A stretch of 34,677 bases of DNA from Bacteroidales bacterium UBA1064 (GTDB lineage Bacteria; Bacteroidota; Bacteroidia; Bacteroidales; Tenuifilaceae), in NCBI GenBank assembly GCA_002316235.1, contig DCDD01000009.1:1-34677 (forward strand), written 5' to 3'. Shown here piece by piece: positions 16,715-26,065 of the stretch; the stretch's first letter is position 1, and each line of letters begins with the position of its first letter. The position numbers were made by a program, and so were the translations under genes. Under the pieces are notes generated by a model. It ran no database searches. It had not been told where the DNA came from and saw only the letters and a program-made list of their open reading frames with translations.

Positions 16715-18259
16715 CTACAGCCCCGAGTTCAGCTTGCTTTTATTCCTGCCGTAAAACAGGTAGATAAGCAAACCAATGGCAAACCAGATAATCAGCCTCA
16801 GCCATGTGGCAAAGGGCAAGGCGGCCATTTGCAGAAGGCAGATACCTGCACCCAGAATTGGCACAAGCGGAACCCAGGGGGTTTTGAACGGGCGGGGAAG
16901 ATCGGGACGTTTTTTCCTCAGCACGATGATGCCGATGCAGACGATAACAAACGCCAAAAGGGTACCAATTGAAACAAGCTCGCCCAGAATGCTGATGGGT
17001 AAAACGCCTGCAAGTATCATTGCCACTGCGCCGGTTATGATGGTGCTAAGGTAGGGTGTGCGGTATTTTGGATGAACCTTGGCGAATACAGGTGGAAGCA
17101 ATCCATCCTTTGCCATGGTGAAGAATATTCTTGGCTGGCCAAGAAGCATGACCAGAATAACCGAGGTTAATCCGGCCAGCGCTGCAATCTTAATGATTAT
17201 ACGGAGCCAGCTGTACTGTTCACCCATTGCATCAACCGCAAGAGCTATAGGAGCAGGAACATTTAAGAACTTGTAGTTGACCATGCCTGTTAATACAATA
17301 GCCACTAAGATGTAGAGCACGGTTGAGATAACCAGCGAACCCAGAATACCTATCGGCATGTCGCGTTGGGGATTTTTAGCCTCCTGGGCAGCCGTTGACA
17401 CCGCATCGAACCCGATGTAGGCAAAAAAGATTACCGCTGCACCCCTTAGAATGCCGCCCCAGCCAAAGTGCCCCCACTCACCAACCCTTTCGGGCACAAA
17501 TGGATGCAGATTTGAACTTTTAATAAAGGCAAAGCCCAGCGCTATGAAGAGAACAATAACCGATACCTTAATGATAACCATGATGTTGTTGAAGTTGGCC
17601 GATTGCTTGATGCCCACTATCAGCAGCATGCTTATTACGGCTATGATGAACATGGCCGGAATATTGATAATAGAAGTTACCATGGGCAGCGAGCTGGCAT
17701 TAACCCCCTGGTTTGCCAGGAACTCAACAAGCTCCCCGGTCTTTGGAAGCCATCCCGCATCAATACCCGGTATATTTGCAGGAACCTGCAGCAGCTCCAT
17801 CCCCCTGGCTGCCGTGAACTCAGGGGGTATGTTCACCCCAATTTGGTATAGGAGGCTGACAATATACCCCGACCACCCTACCGACACGGTTGAAGCGGCA
17901 AAAAGGTACTCGAGGATTAGGTCCCATCCAATTACCCATGCCAAAAACTCACCCAGGGTTGCATAGGCATAAGTGTAAGCGCTTCCCGAGATTGGAATCA
18001 TGGAGGAAAACTCGGCGTAGCATAAACCCGCAAATGCACAGGCCAAACCCGATATGATGAACGAGATTACGATGGCCGGGCCTGCATACTGGGCAGCCGC
18101 CTGACCCGTTAGCACAAAAATTCCTGCACCAATTATGGCACCTATGCCTAGAGTGGTGAGATTCATCGGGCCAAGGGTTTTCTTAAACCCATGTTCGCCG
18201 TCTCCAGCTTCGCCAAGTATCTTTTGAATGGGTTTGGTTTTAAAAAAGTTAGAGCTCAT
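16715..18259 (-). CDS. APC-superfamily amino acid permease (cationic amino acid transporter type)
   Basis: 514 aa with about 12-14 hydrophobic segments. The first membrane segment has the APC signature IGAIIGAGIFVLTGQAAA, followed by SGLACAFAGLCYAEFSS and AYTYAYATLGEFLAWVIGWDLILEY, as in YfnA/CAT-like permeases. FFAYIGFDAVSTAAQEAKNPQRDMPIGI is the conserved segment before the sixth-to-seventh helices. The substrate (basic amino acids or broad) cannot be fixed from sequence. It is a single minus-strand gene with no clear operon partners. Confidence 0.9.
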   Translation of the reverse strand: MSSNFFKTKPIQKILGEAGDGEHGFKKTLGPMNLTTLGIGAIIGAGIFVLTGQAAAQYAGPAIVISFIISGLACAFAGLCYAEFSSMIPISGSAYTYAYATLGEFLAWVIGWDLILEYLFAASTVSVGWSGYIVSLLYQIGVNIPPEFTAARGMELLQVPANIPGIDAGWLPKTGELVEFLANQGVNASSLPMVTSIINIPAMFIIAVISMLLIVGIKQSANFNNIMVIIKVSVIVLFIALGFAFIKSSNLHPFVPERVGEWGHFGWGGILRGAAVIFFAYIGFDAVSTAAQEAKNPQRDMPIGILGSLVISTVLYILVAIVLTGMVNYKFLNVPAPIALAVDAMGEQYSWLRIIIKIAALAGLTSVILVMLLGQPRIFFTMAKDGLLPPVFAKVHPKYRTPYLSTIITGAVAMILAGVLPISILGELVSIGTLLAFVIVCIGIIVLRKKRPDLPRPFKTPWVPLVPILGAGICLLQMAALPFATWLRLIIWFAIGLLIYLFYGRNKSKLNSGL

Positions 18260-18486
18260 CCTCTTAATGTTTTAAATAAAACCTATAATGCCCTTCTTTC
18301 GTGCTATTGGCACGATTGGCAGGCCATCCTGCTATGGCTATTTATTGCTGTTGTATGGTAGATTGTTTTAGCTTAGGCAAATGTTGTAAAAAAAATCATA
18401 CGTTGAAAAAAAAATGCGGAATATGTAAAGCTAAACCTGAAGATATTTAGAAAAGTCTAGTTTAATTAGGTTACAAGCCCACACCC

Positions 18487-18660
18487 GTGGAAAAATCAAC
18501 AAGTGTTTTTTCAAATTTTAAACACGCTTTCCAGCTATTGAAAATGATCAAAGTTTTGTATATCCCCCTGCTAGCTGTTGCGTCTGGTTTACTAATCGTA
18601 GTGTTACAGAAACTTGTTATTCAGCATGCACCTATCGCTTGTTTAAAGGGTTACCTATAA
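18487..18660 (+). CDS. Possible small single-span membrane protein (low confidence)
   Basis: A 57-codon frame from GTG 18487 (or 38 codons from ATG 18544) to TAA 18658. The product has a polar, basic N-terminus and one hydrophobic stretch, VLYIPLLAVASGLLIVVL (~residues 24-41), followed by a short tail. It is positioned ahead of a hairpin with a TTTTA tail (18710-18747). There is no Shine-Dalgarno or consensus promoter, and no homology can be recognised, so it may be chance. Confidence 0.25.
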   Translation: MEKSTSVFSNFKHAFQLLKMIKVLYIPLLAVASGLLIVVLQKLVIQHAPIACLKGYL

Positions 18661-18697
18661 ATGATGGAGCTAGCCTGGCATACAACATGGCAACCTA

Positions 18698-18747
18698 AAA
18701 ATAAAAATACCGCCGCTGGAAATAGTAGCATAACCAACGGCGGTTTT
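18698..18747 (-). terminator. Terminator of the sensor gene (possibly bidirectional)
   Basis: On the minus strand CCGCCGTTGG and CCAGCGGCGG form a 10-bp stem with one mismatch around a 14-nt loop, followed by TATTTTTATTTTT. On the plus strand the tail is only TTTTAT. It lies about 80 bp after the sensor stop. Confidence 0.7.
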
Positions 18748-18828
18748 ATCCTGGGGCATTCTTAATGCGCTAACCTGCTTGCAACCTCGGCAGCATGTAA
18801 ATAAGCCTGTGAAGCAGGGTTCATTTTT

Positions 18829-21135
18829 TTACTGCTGAAACTCGTTAACTTCAAAGGCCAGCTTCATCACCTTGAAAACTTTACCATCAACATCTCTTAC
18901 AGGAATGTAGGTTTCGAGTAGTTCAATACTTCGGCCACCAGACGTTATGGTTGTTCGCAACTTCTTACTTACGCCCGCCTTCAGGTTTTCCCAGAAAGTC
19001 CCATACTCCTTTTTCTGCTTATCGTTCAGTATCAGGTTTTGTGTATGATGTGAACCGATTATTTGCTCCCGGGGGACACCAACAAGCCTGATGTAGGAAT
19101 CGTTTACGTTGATAACATTTCCGCCCAGATCGTACTCTACAACATAAGCCGTGCTATTGATGGAGTTCATAAACTCTTCAATTTCGCCCGATTTACGGCT
19201 GACTTCCTCCTGTGTGGCTTGTAGCTCCTCCATGTTCTGACGCATTTCTTCCTCCTGCGCCTTCATCTCTTCGGCTTGCATTTGCGACTGTTCCAGCAGC
19301 ATTTTGGTACGTGCGTTTATCTTCACCGAAAGGATGGTGGAAGCAATGCTTTCGGCAACCTTTTCTATAAACTCAACCTCATGCTTCTCGAGCACTTTAA
19401 AGGAGGCCATTTCAACAACACCTACCACTTCATCCTCATGTTTAAGCGGTACAAGAATGACACATCGAGGGTTAGCCTCGCCTAGCCCGGAGGTAATGTT
19501 CACGTAATCATCGGGAACTTCGGTAAGGAATATGGTTTCCTTTTCCATGGCACAAGCGCCAACAAGTCCTTCTCCCAGCTCTATCTGCTTGGTCATGTAT
19601 TTTTTTCTATCCCACGCATAGGCTGAAATGAGCTCGAAGAATGGATGCATCTTATCATCATCGTTGAGCAGGAAAATGCCACCCTGGTTAGCTCCAACAT
19701 ACTTAACCAGCGAGATGATGACGTTGTCGCACAATTTTTGCAAATCGTTGTTGTTTTGCCGGAGTATTTCCCCAAAATGTGCATGTCCCTCGTTGGCCCA
19801 CGAGCGCTTCTGGTCCTCCAACTTCCTGTTCTCTTCCTCCTTTGCGGCATTTTTTAAGCTATCGCGCATGGTTATCAGCGATTTGCCCAGCACATCCGCC
19901 TCGCTCAGCAGCTCGAGCTGTGTAGCGTAGTTCCCTTTTCCAATATCGTTGGCAAATAGGGTTTTATGGTGAAGTCCTGACAGTGAGGTGTTGAAGGCAA
20001 CTGCCATTTCTTCAATTTCATCGCCTGAATTAATGCTAACCATCAGCTCTTCCGAAATTTCTCCCCGTGCAAGCCTTTTCAACGCTTCGGTAATCTTTTT
20101 GATTGGTCTGGTGAGATTTCCGGATACAAATAGCAGTACAAGTGTAATGGCTATCAGGCCAAGCAGGCTAACAATTATTGAAACCCAAAGGGTATGCCTG
20201 GCCTGTGCCATGATAACATCAACAGGTGTTGAAAGCACTAGAGCCCAGGGGGTTTTTACCTTTCCTGCCACAATAGGTGAATAGCAAATCAGGTGTTCCC
20301 GACCCGAAGAATCCTTTATGGTATAGTTGAACTTTTCTCCTTTGGCAATGCGCTCGGTAAGCTGGTATTTTTTTTCATCAGCTGGATATGCATCTGCTAT
20401 TTTCTTGAAAATGAACTCCTTGTTGGGATGGCCTGCAATGATTCCTGAGTTGGATACCAGGTATGCGTAGCTACCAGTAACCGGCTTAATTTTAGAAACC
20501 ATTTCCTGCAGGTTATCTAGTCCAACATCGGTGGCAATAGCACCTGCAAACTCACTGTTGACATAGACTGGTGAAGCGTAGGTTATCATCAGTTTAACCT
20601 CGGCTTTACCTTTGGTAACCTGATCAACGTAGGGCTCCCAGATTGCCTCAACGCCATTACGCTTAAAAACGCCATAAATTGGGGGATCACCTTCCATGCT
20701 ACGCTCGTCGTAAAGCCATTTAAGCTGGCTGCCCTCGCGCCATGTGGTAATTACAAATCGTCCAAAATCATTGGTGTACCCGGGAATGTAGTACTTATAC
20801 TCCCAGCTGTCCCAAAGCGAGTATATCTGCGGATTTTCCCTGAGTACAGGCAGGTACATATCCAGAAATAGCTTGTGCCACTGCTCCTGTGGAAGTTCCT
20901 GGTACACCGTTAAGGCTTGCGAGAGGGTGCGAACCAGCGATAGCTCACGTTCAAAAATGGCCGTAACTTCCTTGGCCGATACTTCTGCAGTAAGCTGAGT
21001 TTTTTCCATCGCCTCCTTGTAGATGGTTTGCCGGGAGGTGATTAGGATATACCCGACACAGGCAATGTAGAATAACCCTGTTGCTCCCAAAATGTAAAGC
21101 AGTATTTTCTGTCGGATTTTAAGTTTGCACTTCAT
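18829..21135 (-). CDS. dCache-HAMP-GAF-PAS sensor protein without recognisable output domain
   Basis: 768 aa. First membrane helix ~11-33, a periplasmic dCache-like sensor (~38-308, with WEPYVD ... SPVY and a second YLVSNSGIIAGHP lobe), second membrane helix ~315-338, HAMP (~339-392: LTRPIKKITEALKRLARGEI), a linker, GAF (~460-610, IFLLNDDDKMHPFFELISAY ... VILVPLKHEDEVVGVVEMASF), a Glu/Gln-rich coiled coil (~620-660) and a C-terminal PAS domain (AYVVEYDLGGNVINVNDSYIRLVG) that runs to the end. There is no HisKA/HATPase, methyl-accepting, GGDEF, EAL or PP2C domain. The frame is closed by a normal stop and terminator, so it is not an obvious truncation. It may signal through a partner; the next genes give no clear candidate. 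Confidence 0.88.
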   Translation of the reverse strand: MKCKLKIRQKILLYILGATGLFYIACVGYILITSRQTIYKEAMEKTQLTAEVSAKEVTAIFERELSLVRTLSQALTVYQELPQEQWHKLFLDMYLPVLRENPQIYSLWDSWEYKYYIPGYTNDFGRFVITTWREGSQLKWLYDERSMEGDPPIYGVFKRNGVEAIWEPYVDQVTKGKAEVKLMITYASPVYVNSEFAGAIATDVGLDNLQEMVSKIKPVTGSYAYLVSNSGIIAGHPNKEFIFKKIADAYPADEKKYQLTERIAKGEKFNYTIKDSSGREHLICYSPIVAGKVKTPWALVLSTPVDVIMAQARHTLWVSIIVSLLGLIAITLVLLFVSGNLTRPIKKITEALKRLARGEISEELMVSINSGDEIEEMAVAFNTSLSGLHHKTLFANDIGKGNYATQLELLSEADVLGKSLITMRDSLKNAAKEEENRKLEDQKRSWANEGHAHFGEILRQNNNDLQKLCDNVIISLVKYVGANQGGIFLLNDDDKMHPFFELISAYAWDRKKYMTKQIELGEGLVGACAMEKETIFLTEVPDDYVNITSGLGEANPRCVILVPLKHEDEVVGVVEMASFKVLEKHEVEFIEKVAESIASTILSVKINARTKMLLEQSQMQAEEMKAQEEEMRQNMEELQATQEEVSRKSGEIEEFMNSINSTAYVVEYDLGGNVINVNDSYIRLVGVPREQIIGSHHTQNLILNDKQKKEYGTFWENLKAGVSKKLRTTITSGGRSIELLETYIPVRDVDGKVFKVMKLAFEVNEFQQ

Positions 21136-21272
21136 GGCTCTTTAAAATTTGCTTTAAACTTATACCATTTTTGAATACTATGCAACAACATCAGGAAATT
21201 TAATTGCCTAAACATGTTAAACTTAGGTCGGCGGATTTCGTCTTATGGGAAGTAACCAAAACCCAACTAGAA

Positions 21273-24182
21273 ATGACCTGTTTTTTAAAAAAAATGACTT
21301 TATGCTCAGCGCTGGTTACCTTTTCCATGCTAGGCATGGCACAGGATTATAAATACCAGTCTGTTCCTGGCGACCCGCTAAACGCCAGAATTTATACCTT
21401 AGCTAATGGTCTTAAGGTATTCATGTCGGTAAGTAAGGATGAGCCCCGTATTCAGACCTACATTGCCGTTAGGGTGGGAAGTAAAAACGACCCTAAGGAA
21501 ACAACGGGGCTTGCCCACTATTTTGAGCACATGATGTTTAAGGGAACACCCCAGTTTGGCACAGCCAACTGGGAGAGCGAGAAGGTGCTTATTGCAAAAA
21601 TTGACTCCCTTTTTGAGGTGTACCGAACTAAAACCGATAGCTTGGAGCGTGCACGTATTTACCATGTAATTGACAGCATTTCCTACGAGGCGTCAAAGCT
21701 CAGCATTCCCAACGAGTACGATAAGCTTATGACGGCAATAGGCTCAATTGGCACTAATGCCGGAACGTCTAACGATTACACTATCTACATGGAGAACATA
21801 CCCAGCAACCAGCTCGAGAACTGGGCAAAAATTCAGGCAGTTCGCTTTGCAAACCCTGTTTTAAGATTATTCCACACCGAGCTTGAGACAGTTTATGAGG
21901 AAAAGAACATGTCGCTTACTAACGATGGCCGAAAGGCATCCGAAACCCTCCTCAAGGGGCTTTTCCCAAACCATCCCTATGGGCAGCAGACCACCCTTGG
22001 CGAGGCGGAACACCTCAAAAATCCATCAATGAAAAACATACGCGAGTTCTACGCCAAGTACTACGTTCCCAACAACATGGCTGTTGTTATGGCGGGTGAT
22101 TTCGACCCCGATGAGGCTATCAGGATTATTGACAGGAATTTTGGAAGCCTGAAACCTGGAAATGTTCCTTCCTTGGTGTATCAACCCGAGGTGCCTTTCA
22201 CCCAACCAAAGGAATTTGAGGTTGTGGGGTTGGAAGCCGAAAACGTGATTATTGGCTACCGTTTCAGGGGTGCCAACTCACCCGATAACGATATGCTCGA
22301 CCTTATTTCGGCAATACTTTACAACGGGCGTGCCGGATTAATCGACCTCAACATCAACAAGAAGCAGCTGACGCTTGGATGTCAAGCCTACAACAGGGCT
22401 ATGGCCGACTATTCAATTCTTCAATTTTCAGGGCGTAACAAAAAGGGACAGTCGCTCGAGGAGGTTAAAAACTTACTGCTCCAGCAGGTTGAGCTGCTTA
22501 AAGAGGGCGATTTTCCCGACTGGATGCTCGAAGCTGCCGTTAACAACGTAAAGCTGCGCCAAATGTCCCAACTCGAAAGTGCACGCGGTAGGGCTAGTTT
22601 GATGTACTCAGCCTTTTTGAACAACATTGAATGGGCCGATGAGGTTGCCTACATTTCCAGATTGGAAAAAATTACCAAAGAGCAGGTGGTTCGCTTTGCC
22701 AACGATAACCTGGGTAGCAACTACGTTGTGGTTTATAAGCAACAGGGTAAGCCCGAGGAGGTTGCCAAGGTTGCCAAACCGCCCATAACCCCAATCTACA
22801 TCAACCGCGATGCCGAATCGGATTTCCTGAAAATGATTAAAAACTCTACCGTTAAACCAATTGAACCAAGGTTTATTGACTACGATAAGGATATTACCAA
22901 ATTCAAGCTGAACACGAACGTAGAGGTGCTTTATACCAAGAATGCCGAAAACAGCACCTTCAACCTGACTTTATACTACCCATTTGGAAGATTGGCTAAT
23001 CCTTTGCTAACTCATGCAGCCGACTACATCCAGCTGCTTGGAACTTCAAAGCTTACCGCCGAACAGCTAAGCCAGGAGTTCTACAAGCTAGCTTGCAACT
23101 TCAACATTTCTGTCAGGGACGAGGAGATGCTAATTTCGTTGACGGGCCTGAGCGATAATGCCGATAAAGCCTTTGAGCTGATGGAAAACCTTCTTGCCGA
23201 TTGCCAGCCCAACAGCGATGCCCTCTCTATGTACATTACCAACCAGCTAAAATCGAGAGACGATGCCAAGAAACGGCAGCAAAGTGTGTTTAGCGCATTG
23301 GTTAGCTATGCTACTTATGGAGAGGAAAACCCACAACGCTTAATTCTCTCAAATGAAGAGTTGAAGGGTCTTGCTGCCCAACCGCTGGTTGACCTAATCA
23401 GGGAGTTTACCTCATACCCGCACATCATTCTTTACTATGGACCTCAGGATGTTAAGGGGTTGAAAAAAATGCTCACCGAAAAGCATATTCAACCTAAAAA
23501 GTACAAATCGTTGCCGGTGAACAAAAAGTTTGAGGAGACTTCAACAACTACCGAAAGGGTGCTCTTTGTAAACTACGATGCCAAGCAATCGTACCTTCAA
23601 ACCATTAGTAAGGGCGAGCTTTACAGCGACAACCTTTATCCTGTGGTAACCCTTTACAACGAATATTTTGGTGGTGGTATGAATGCCATTGTTTTCCAGG
23701 AAATGCGTGAGAAACGTGGCTTGGCCTACACTGCACGTTCTTTGTACAGTATTCCCGATGAGCCCAATAGGGTATTCATGAACACAAGCTTTATTGCAAC
23801 GCAGAACGACAAGGTTATTGATGCTTTTAATGCTTTCAACGAGCTTTTCAACAACATGCCCGAAGCGGAAATTGGTTTTAACCTGGCAAAGGAATCGCTC
23901 ATCTCCAACATACGTTCACAGCGAATCATCAGGATGGCCTTACTTTACAACTACCTAGATGCCCGTCGAATGGGCTGGAATCGCGATATGCGGCAAACCC
24001 TTTTTGAGGTTATTCCGGGAATGACCCTTAACGATGTGCGCTTATTCCAGCAAACCCATGTAAAGGGTAAGCCTAAAACCTACGTTATTCTTGGTAAGGA
24101 GTCTGACATGGATTTCAATAGACTTTCGTCGCTATTTGGACCTGTTACCAAGCTCTCGCTTGAGGATATTTTTGGCTACTAG
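21273..24182 (+). CDS. M16-family zinc metallopeptidase (tandem, exported)
   Basis: 969 aa from ATG 21273; an earlier TTG at 21204 would put 23 residues ahead of the signal peptide. Residues 1-23 are a signal peptide (core LCSALVTFSMLGMAQ). The N-terminal M16 half carries the inverted zinc motif H82-Y-F-E85-H86 in GLAHYFEHMMFKGT, with the third ligand in ELETVYEEKNMS (E205 or E209) after an ~45-residue insertion usual for this group. The second half (~540-960) is the inactive partner fold, with REKRGLAYTARSLYS. Such proteins degrade peptides in the periplasm. Followed by a strong terminator. Confidence 0.92.
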   Translation: MTCFLKKMTLCSALVTFSMLGMAQDYKYQSVPGDPLNARIYTLANGLKVFMSVSKDEPRIQTYIAVRVGSKNDPKETTGLAHYFEHMMFKGTPQFGTANWESEKVLIAKIDSLFEVYRTKTDSLERARIYHVIDSISYEASKLSIPNEYDKLMTAIGSIGTNAGTSNDYTIYMENIPSNQLENWAKIQAVRFANPVLRLFHTELETVYEEKNMSLTNDGRKASETLLKGLFPNHPYGQQTTLGEAEHLKNPSMKNIREFYAKYYVPNNMAVVMAGDFDPDEAIRIIDRNFGSLKPGNVPSLVYQPEVPFTQPKEFEVVGLEAENVIIGYRFRGANSPDNDMLDLISAILYNGRAGLIDLNINKKQLTLGCQAYNRAMADYSILQFSGRNKKGQSLEEVKNLLLQQVELLKEGDFPDWMLEAAVNNVKLRQMSQLESARGRASLMYSAFLNNIEWADEVAYISRLEKITKEQVVRFANDNLGSNYVVVYKQQGKPEEVAKVAKPPITPIYINRDAESDFLKMIKNSTVKPIEPRFIDYDKDITKFKLNTNVEVLYTKNAENSTFNLTLYYPFGRLANPLLTHAADYIQLLGTSKLTAEQLSQEFYKLACNFNISVRDEEMLISLTGLSDNADKAFELMENLLADCQPNSDALSMYITNQLKSRDDAKKRQQSVFSALVSYATYGEENPQRLILSNEELKGLAAQPLVDLIREFTSYPHIILYYGPQDVKGLKKMLTEKHIQPKKYKSLPVNKKFEETSTTTERVLFVNYDAKQSYLQTISKGELYSDNLYPVVTLYNEYFGGGMNAIVFQEMREKRGLAYTARSLYSIPDEPNRVFMNTSFIATQNDKVIDAFNAFNELFNNMPEAEIGFNLAKESLISNIRSQRIIRMALLYNYLDARRMGWNRDMRQTLFEVIPGMTLNDVRLFQQTHVKGKPKTYVILGKESDMDFNRLSSLFGPVTKLSLEDIFGY

Positions 24183-24193
24183 AATGGGAAAAC

Positions 24194-24224
24194 AAAAAAG
24201 CCGATTGTTCAATCGGCTTTTTTT
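24194..24224 (+). terminator. Intrinsic terminator of the M16 peptidase gene
   Basis: AAAAAAGCCGATTG (24194-24207), loop TT, CAATCGGCTTTTTT (24210-24223), plus one further T. Perfect 14-bp stem beginning 12 bp after the stop. Confidence 0.9.
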
Positions 24225-24325
24225 ACACCTAGCCTATCATGACTGCCTAAGCGCAGGGTTAGAACGGGTGTATAAGTGCAAGCTTTTTAGAATAACTTTA
24301 CTAGTACATACAAATTGCGAGTATT

Positions 24326-26017
24326 ATGTTGAAAAGGGGTAAAATGTTGCTGTTACTGGCGCTTGTTTATTTTACCGGCAGTGGCCAGGATAGGATGACA
24401 GGGCTTAACTTTGCCACCCGTTCGGAGGTGATTGCGAGTCACGGTATGGCCTGTACCAGCCAACCGTTGGCAACTCAGGTGGCCATAGATATTCTGAAAA
24501 AGGGCGGAACTGCTGTGGATGCTGCCATAGCAGCTAATGCCATGCTTGGTCTGGTTGAACCAACCGGTTCGGGCATTGGGGGTGACCTTTTCGCCATTGT
24601 ATGGGATGCCAAAACGCAAAAACTCTATGGGTTAAATGCCAGCGGCCGTTCGCCCAAGTCGCTATCACTTGAGTATTTCAAGGAGCATGGAATAAAGCAT
24701 ATCCCTGCCATTGGCCCGCTGCCGGTATCGGTGCCTGGTTGCGTGGATGGCTGGTTTGAGCTGCACAGTAGATTTGGCAGGCTGCCCATGAAGGTAATCC
24801 TTGAACCAACAATTGGCTATGCCCGGGAGGGATTTCCTGTATCAGAGCTAATTGCCTACTACTGGAAGGGTAATGCCGAAAGGCTTAAGCAGTTCGAAGG
24901 TTTTGCTGATGTTTACCTGCCCAACGGGAAAGCGCCTGCAAAGGGGGAAATATTCAAGAATCCCTACCTGGCAAATACCTTGGAAATGATTGCAAAGAAT
25001 GGTCGTGACGAATTCTACCGTGGCGGCATTGCCCGGACCATTGATGATTACATGAAGAGGAATGGTGGATTTTTGTCCTACATCGATTTAACCTCACACC
25101 GCTCGGAATGGGTTGAACCCGTTTCAACCTCATACCGGGGCTACGATGTTTGGGAGCTTCCCCCAAACGGCCAGGGCATTGCAACGCTCGAGATGCTAAA
25201 CATCCTCGAAAATTTCGATATTGCCTCAATGGGCTTTGGCTCGGCTGACTACATGCACCTTTTTATTGAAGCAAAGAAACTCGCCTTCGAGGATAGGGCA
25301 CGTTACTATGCCGATCCTGATTTTACTGACGTTTCATATATGAGTCTGCTTTCGAAGGACTACGCAAAAAATCGTGCTGCCCTTATTGATATGAACCGTG
25401 CAGCAAGAAGTTACGATGCGGGTGAGTTGCAAACCGGCAACACCGTTTACCTCACCGTTGCCGACAGCGAGGGAAACATGGTTTCGCTCATTCAGAGCAA
25501 TTACAGGGGAATGGGTTCGGGAATGACTCCTACAGGTCTGGGTTTTGTGCTGCAGGACAGGGGTGAGCTGTTCTCGCTTGAGGAAGGACATCCCAATGTT
25601 TTCCAACCCGGGAAAAGGCCATTTCACACCATTATTCCTGGTTTTATTACAAAGAGTGGAAGGCCATGGGTAAGCTTTGGGGTTATGGGTGGCGGAATGC
25701 AACCCCAGGGGCATGTTCAAGTTATTGTTAACCTTATCGACTTTGGTATGAACTTACAAGAGGCAGGCGATGCACCGCGAATCCAGCACGAGGGTAGCTC
25801 CGAGCCAACGGGTGAGAGGATGAACGATGGCGGTAACGTTTTTCTGGAATCTGGCTTTGACTATCAGGAAATCCGTAAACTTCTCGGCAAAGGACACAGG
25901 ATTTCATACAGCCTTGACGGTTACGGCGGATACCAGGCTATAATGTACGATGAACGGAATAGGGTTTACGTTGGGGCTTCGGAGTCGAGAAAAGATGGGC
26001 AAGCAGCAGGATACTAA
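24326..26017 (+). CDS. ggt: Gamma-glutamyltransferase
   Basis: 563 aa, exported (signal peptide ~1-20, ending TGSGQ; M7 at 24344 is an alternative start). The family makes a proenzyme that cleaves itself before a Thr, which becomes the catalytic nucleophile for hydrolysis or transfer of gamma-glutamyl groups, typically from glutathione. T373 in TGNTVYLTVADSEGNMVSL is the expected nucleophile. PTGSGIGGDLFAIVWD (~79-94) and GSGMTPTGLGFVLQDRG (~387-403) are the usual large- and small-subunit motifs; HTIIPGF and GGGMQPQGHVQVIVNL complete the small subunit. A near-consensus TAACTTTA (24293-24300) may be its -7 element. The TAA stop lies inside the terminator hairpin. Confidence 0.93.
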   Translation: MLKRGKMLLLLALVYFTGSGQDRMTGLNFATRSEVIASHGMACTSQPLATQVAIDILKKGGTAVDAAIAANAMLGLVEPTGSGIGGDLFAIVWDAKTQKLYGLNASGRSPKSLSLEYFKEHGIKHIPAIGPLPVSVPGCVDGWFELHSRFGRLPMKVILEPTIGYAREGFPVSELIAYYWKGNAERLKQFEGFADVYLPNGKAPAKGEIFKNPYLANTLEMIAKNGRDEFYRGGIARTIDDYMKRNGGFLSYIDLTSHRSEWVEPVSTSYRGYDVWELPPNGQGIATLEMLNILENFDIASMGFGSADYMHLFIEAKKLAFEDRARYYADPDFTDVSYMSLLSKDYAKNRAALIDMNRAARSYDAGELQTGNTVYLTVADSEGNMVSLIQSNYRGMGSGMTPTGLGFVLQDRGELFSLEEGHPNVFQPGKRPFHTIIPGFITKSGRPWVSFGVMGGGMQPQGHVQVIVNLIDFGMNLQEAGDAPRIQHEGSSEPTGERMNDGGNVFLESGFDYQEIRKLLGKGHRISYSLDGYGGYQAIMYDERNRVYVGASESRKDGQAAGY

Positions 26018-26052
26018 TCAAAAAAGAGGCTTAAGGCCTCTTTTTTGATTAG
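26014..26052. terminator. Bidirectional terminator shared by ggt and the subtilase gene
   Basis: A perfect 17-bp inverted repeat: CTAATCAAAAAAGAGGC (26014-26030), loop TTAAG, GCCTCTTTTTTGATTAG (26036-26052). It has T tracts in both directions and lies between two convergent genes. The ggt stop codon (26015-26017) is part of the stem. Confidence 0.9.
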
Positions 26053-26065
26053 TGACGCAATATAA

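Larger units (their letters stand above)
18260..18828. other. 569-bp intergenic region between the permease and the sensor gene
   Basis: It contains the 5' region of the permease, a possible 57-codon ORF on the plus strand (18487-18660) and the terminator hairpin of the sensor gene (18698-18747). A poly-A-rich stretch lies at about 18388-18420. No other feature is supported. Confidence 0.5.

Noticed and set aside
18308..18321. TGGCAC-like sequence resembling a sigma-54 -24 element upstream of the permease
   Set aside because: The GG to GC distance is 10 rather than 12 and the -12 half is not TTGC.
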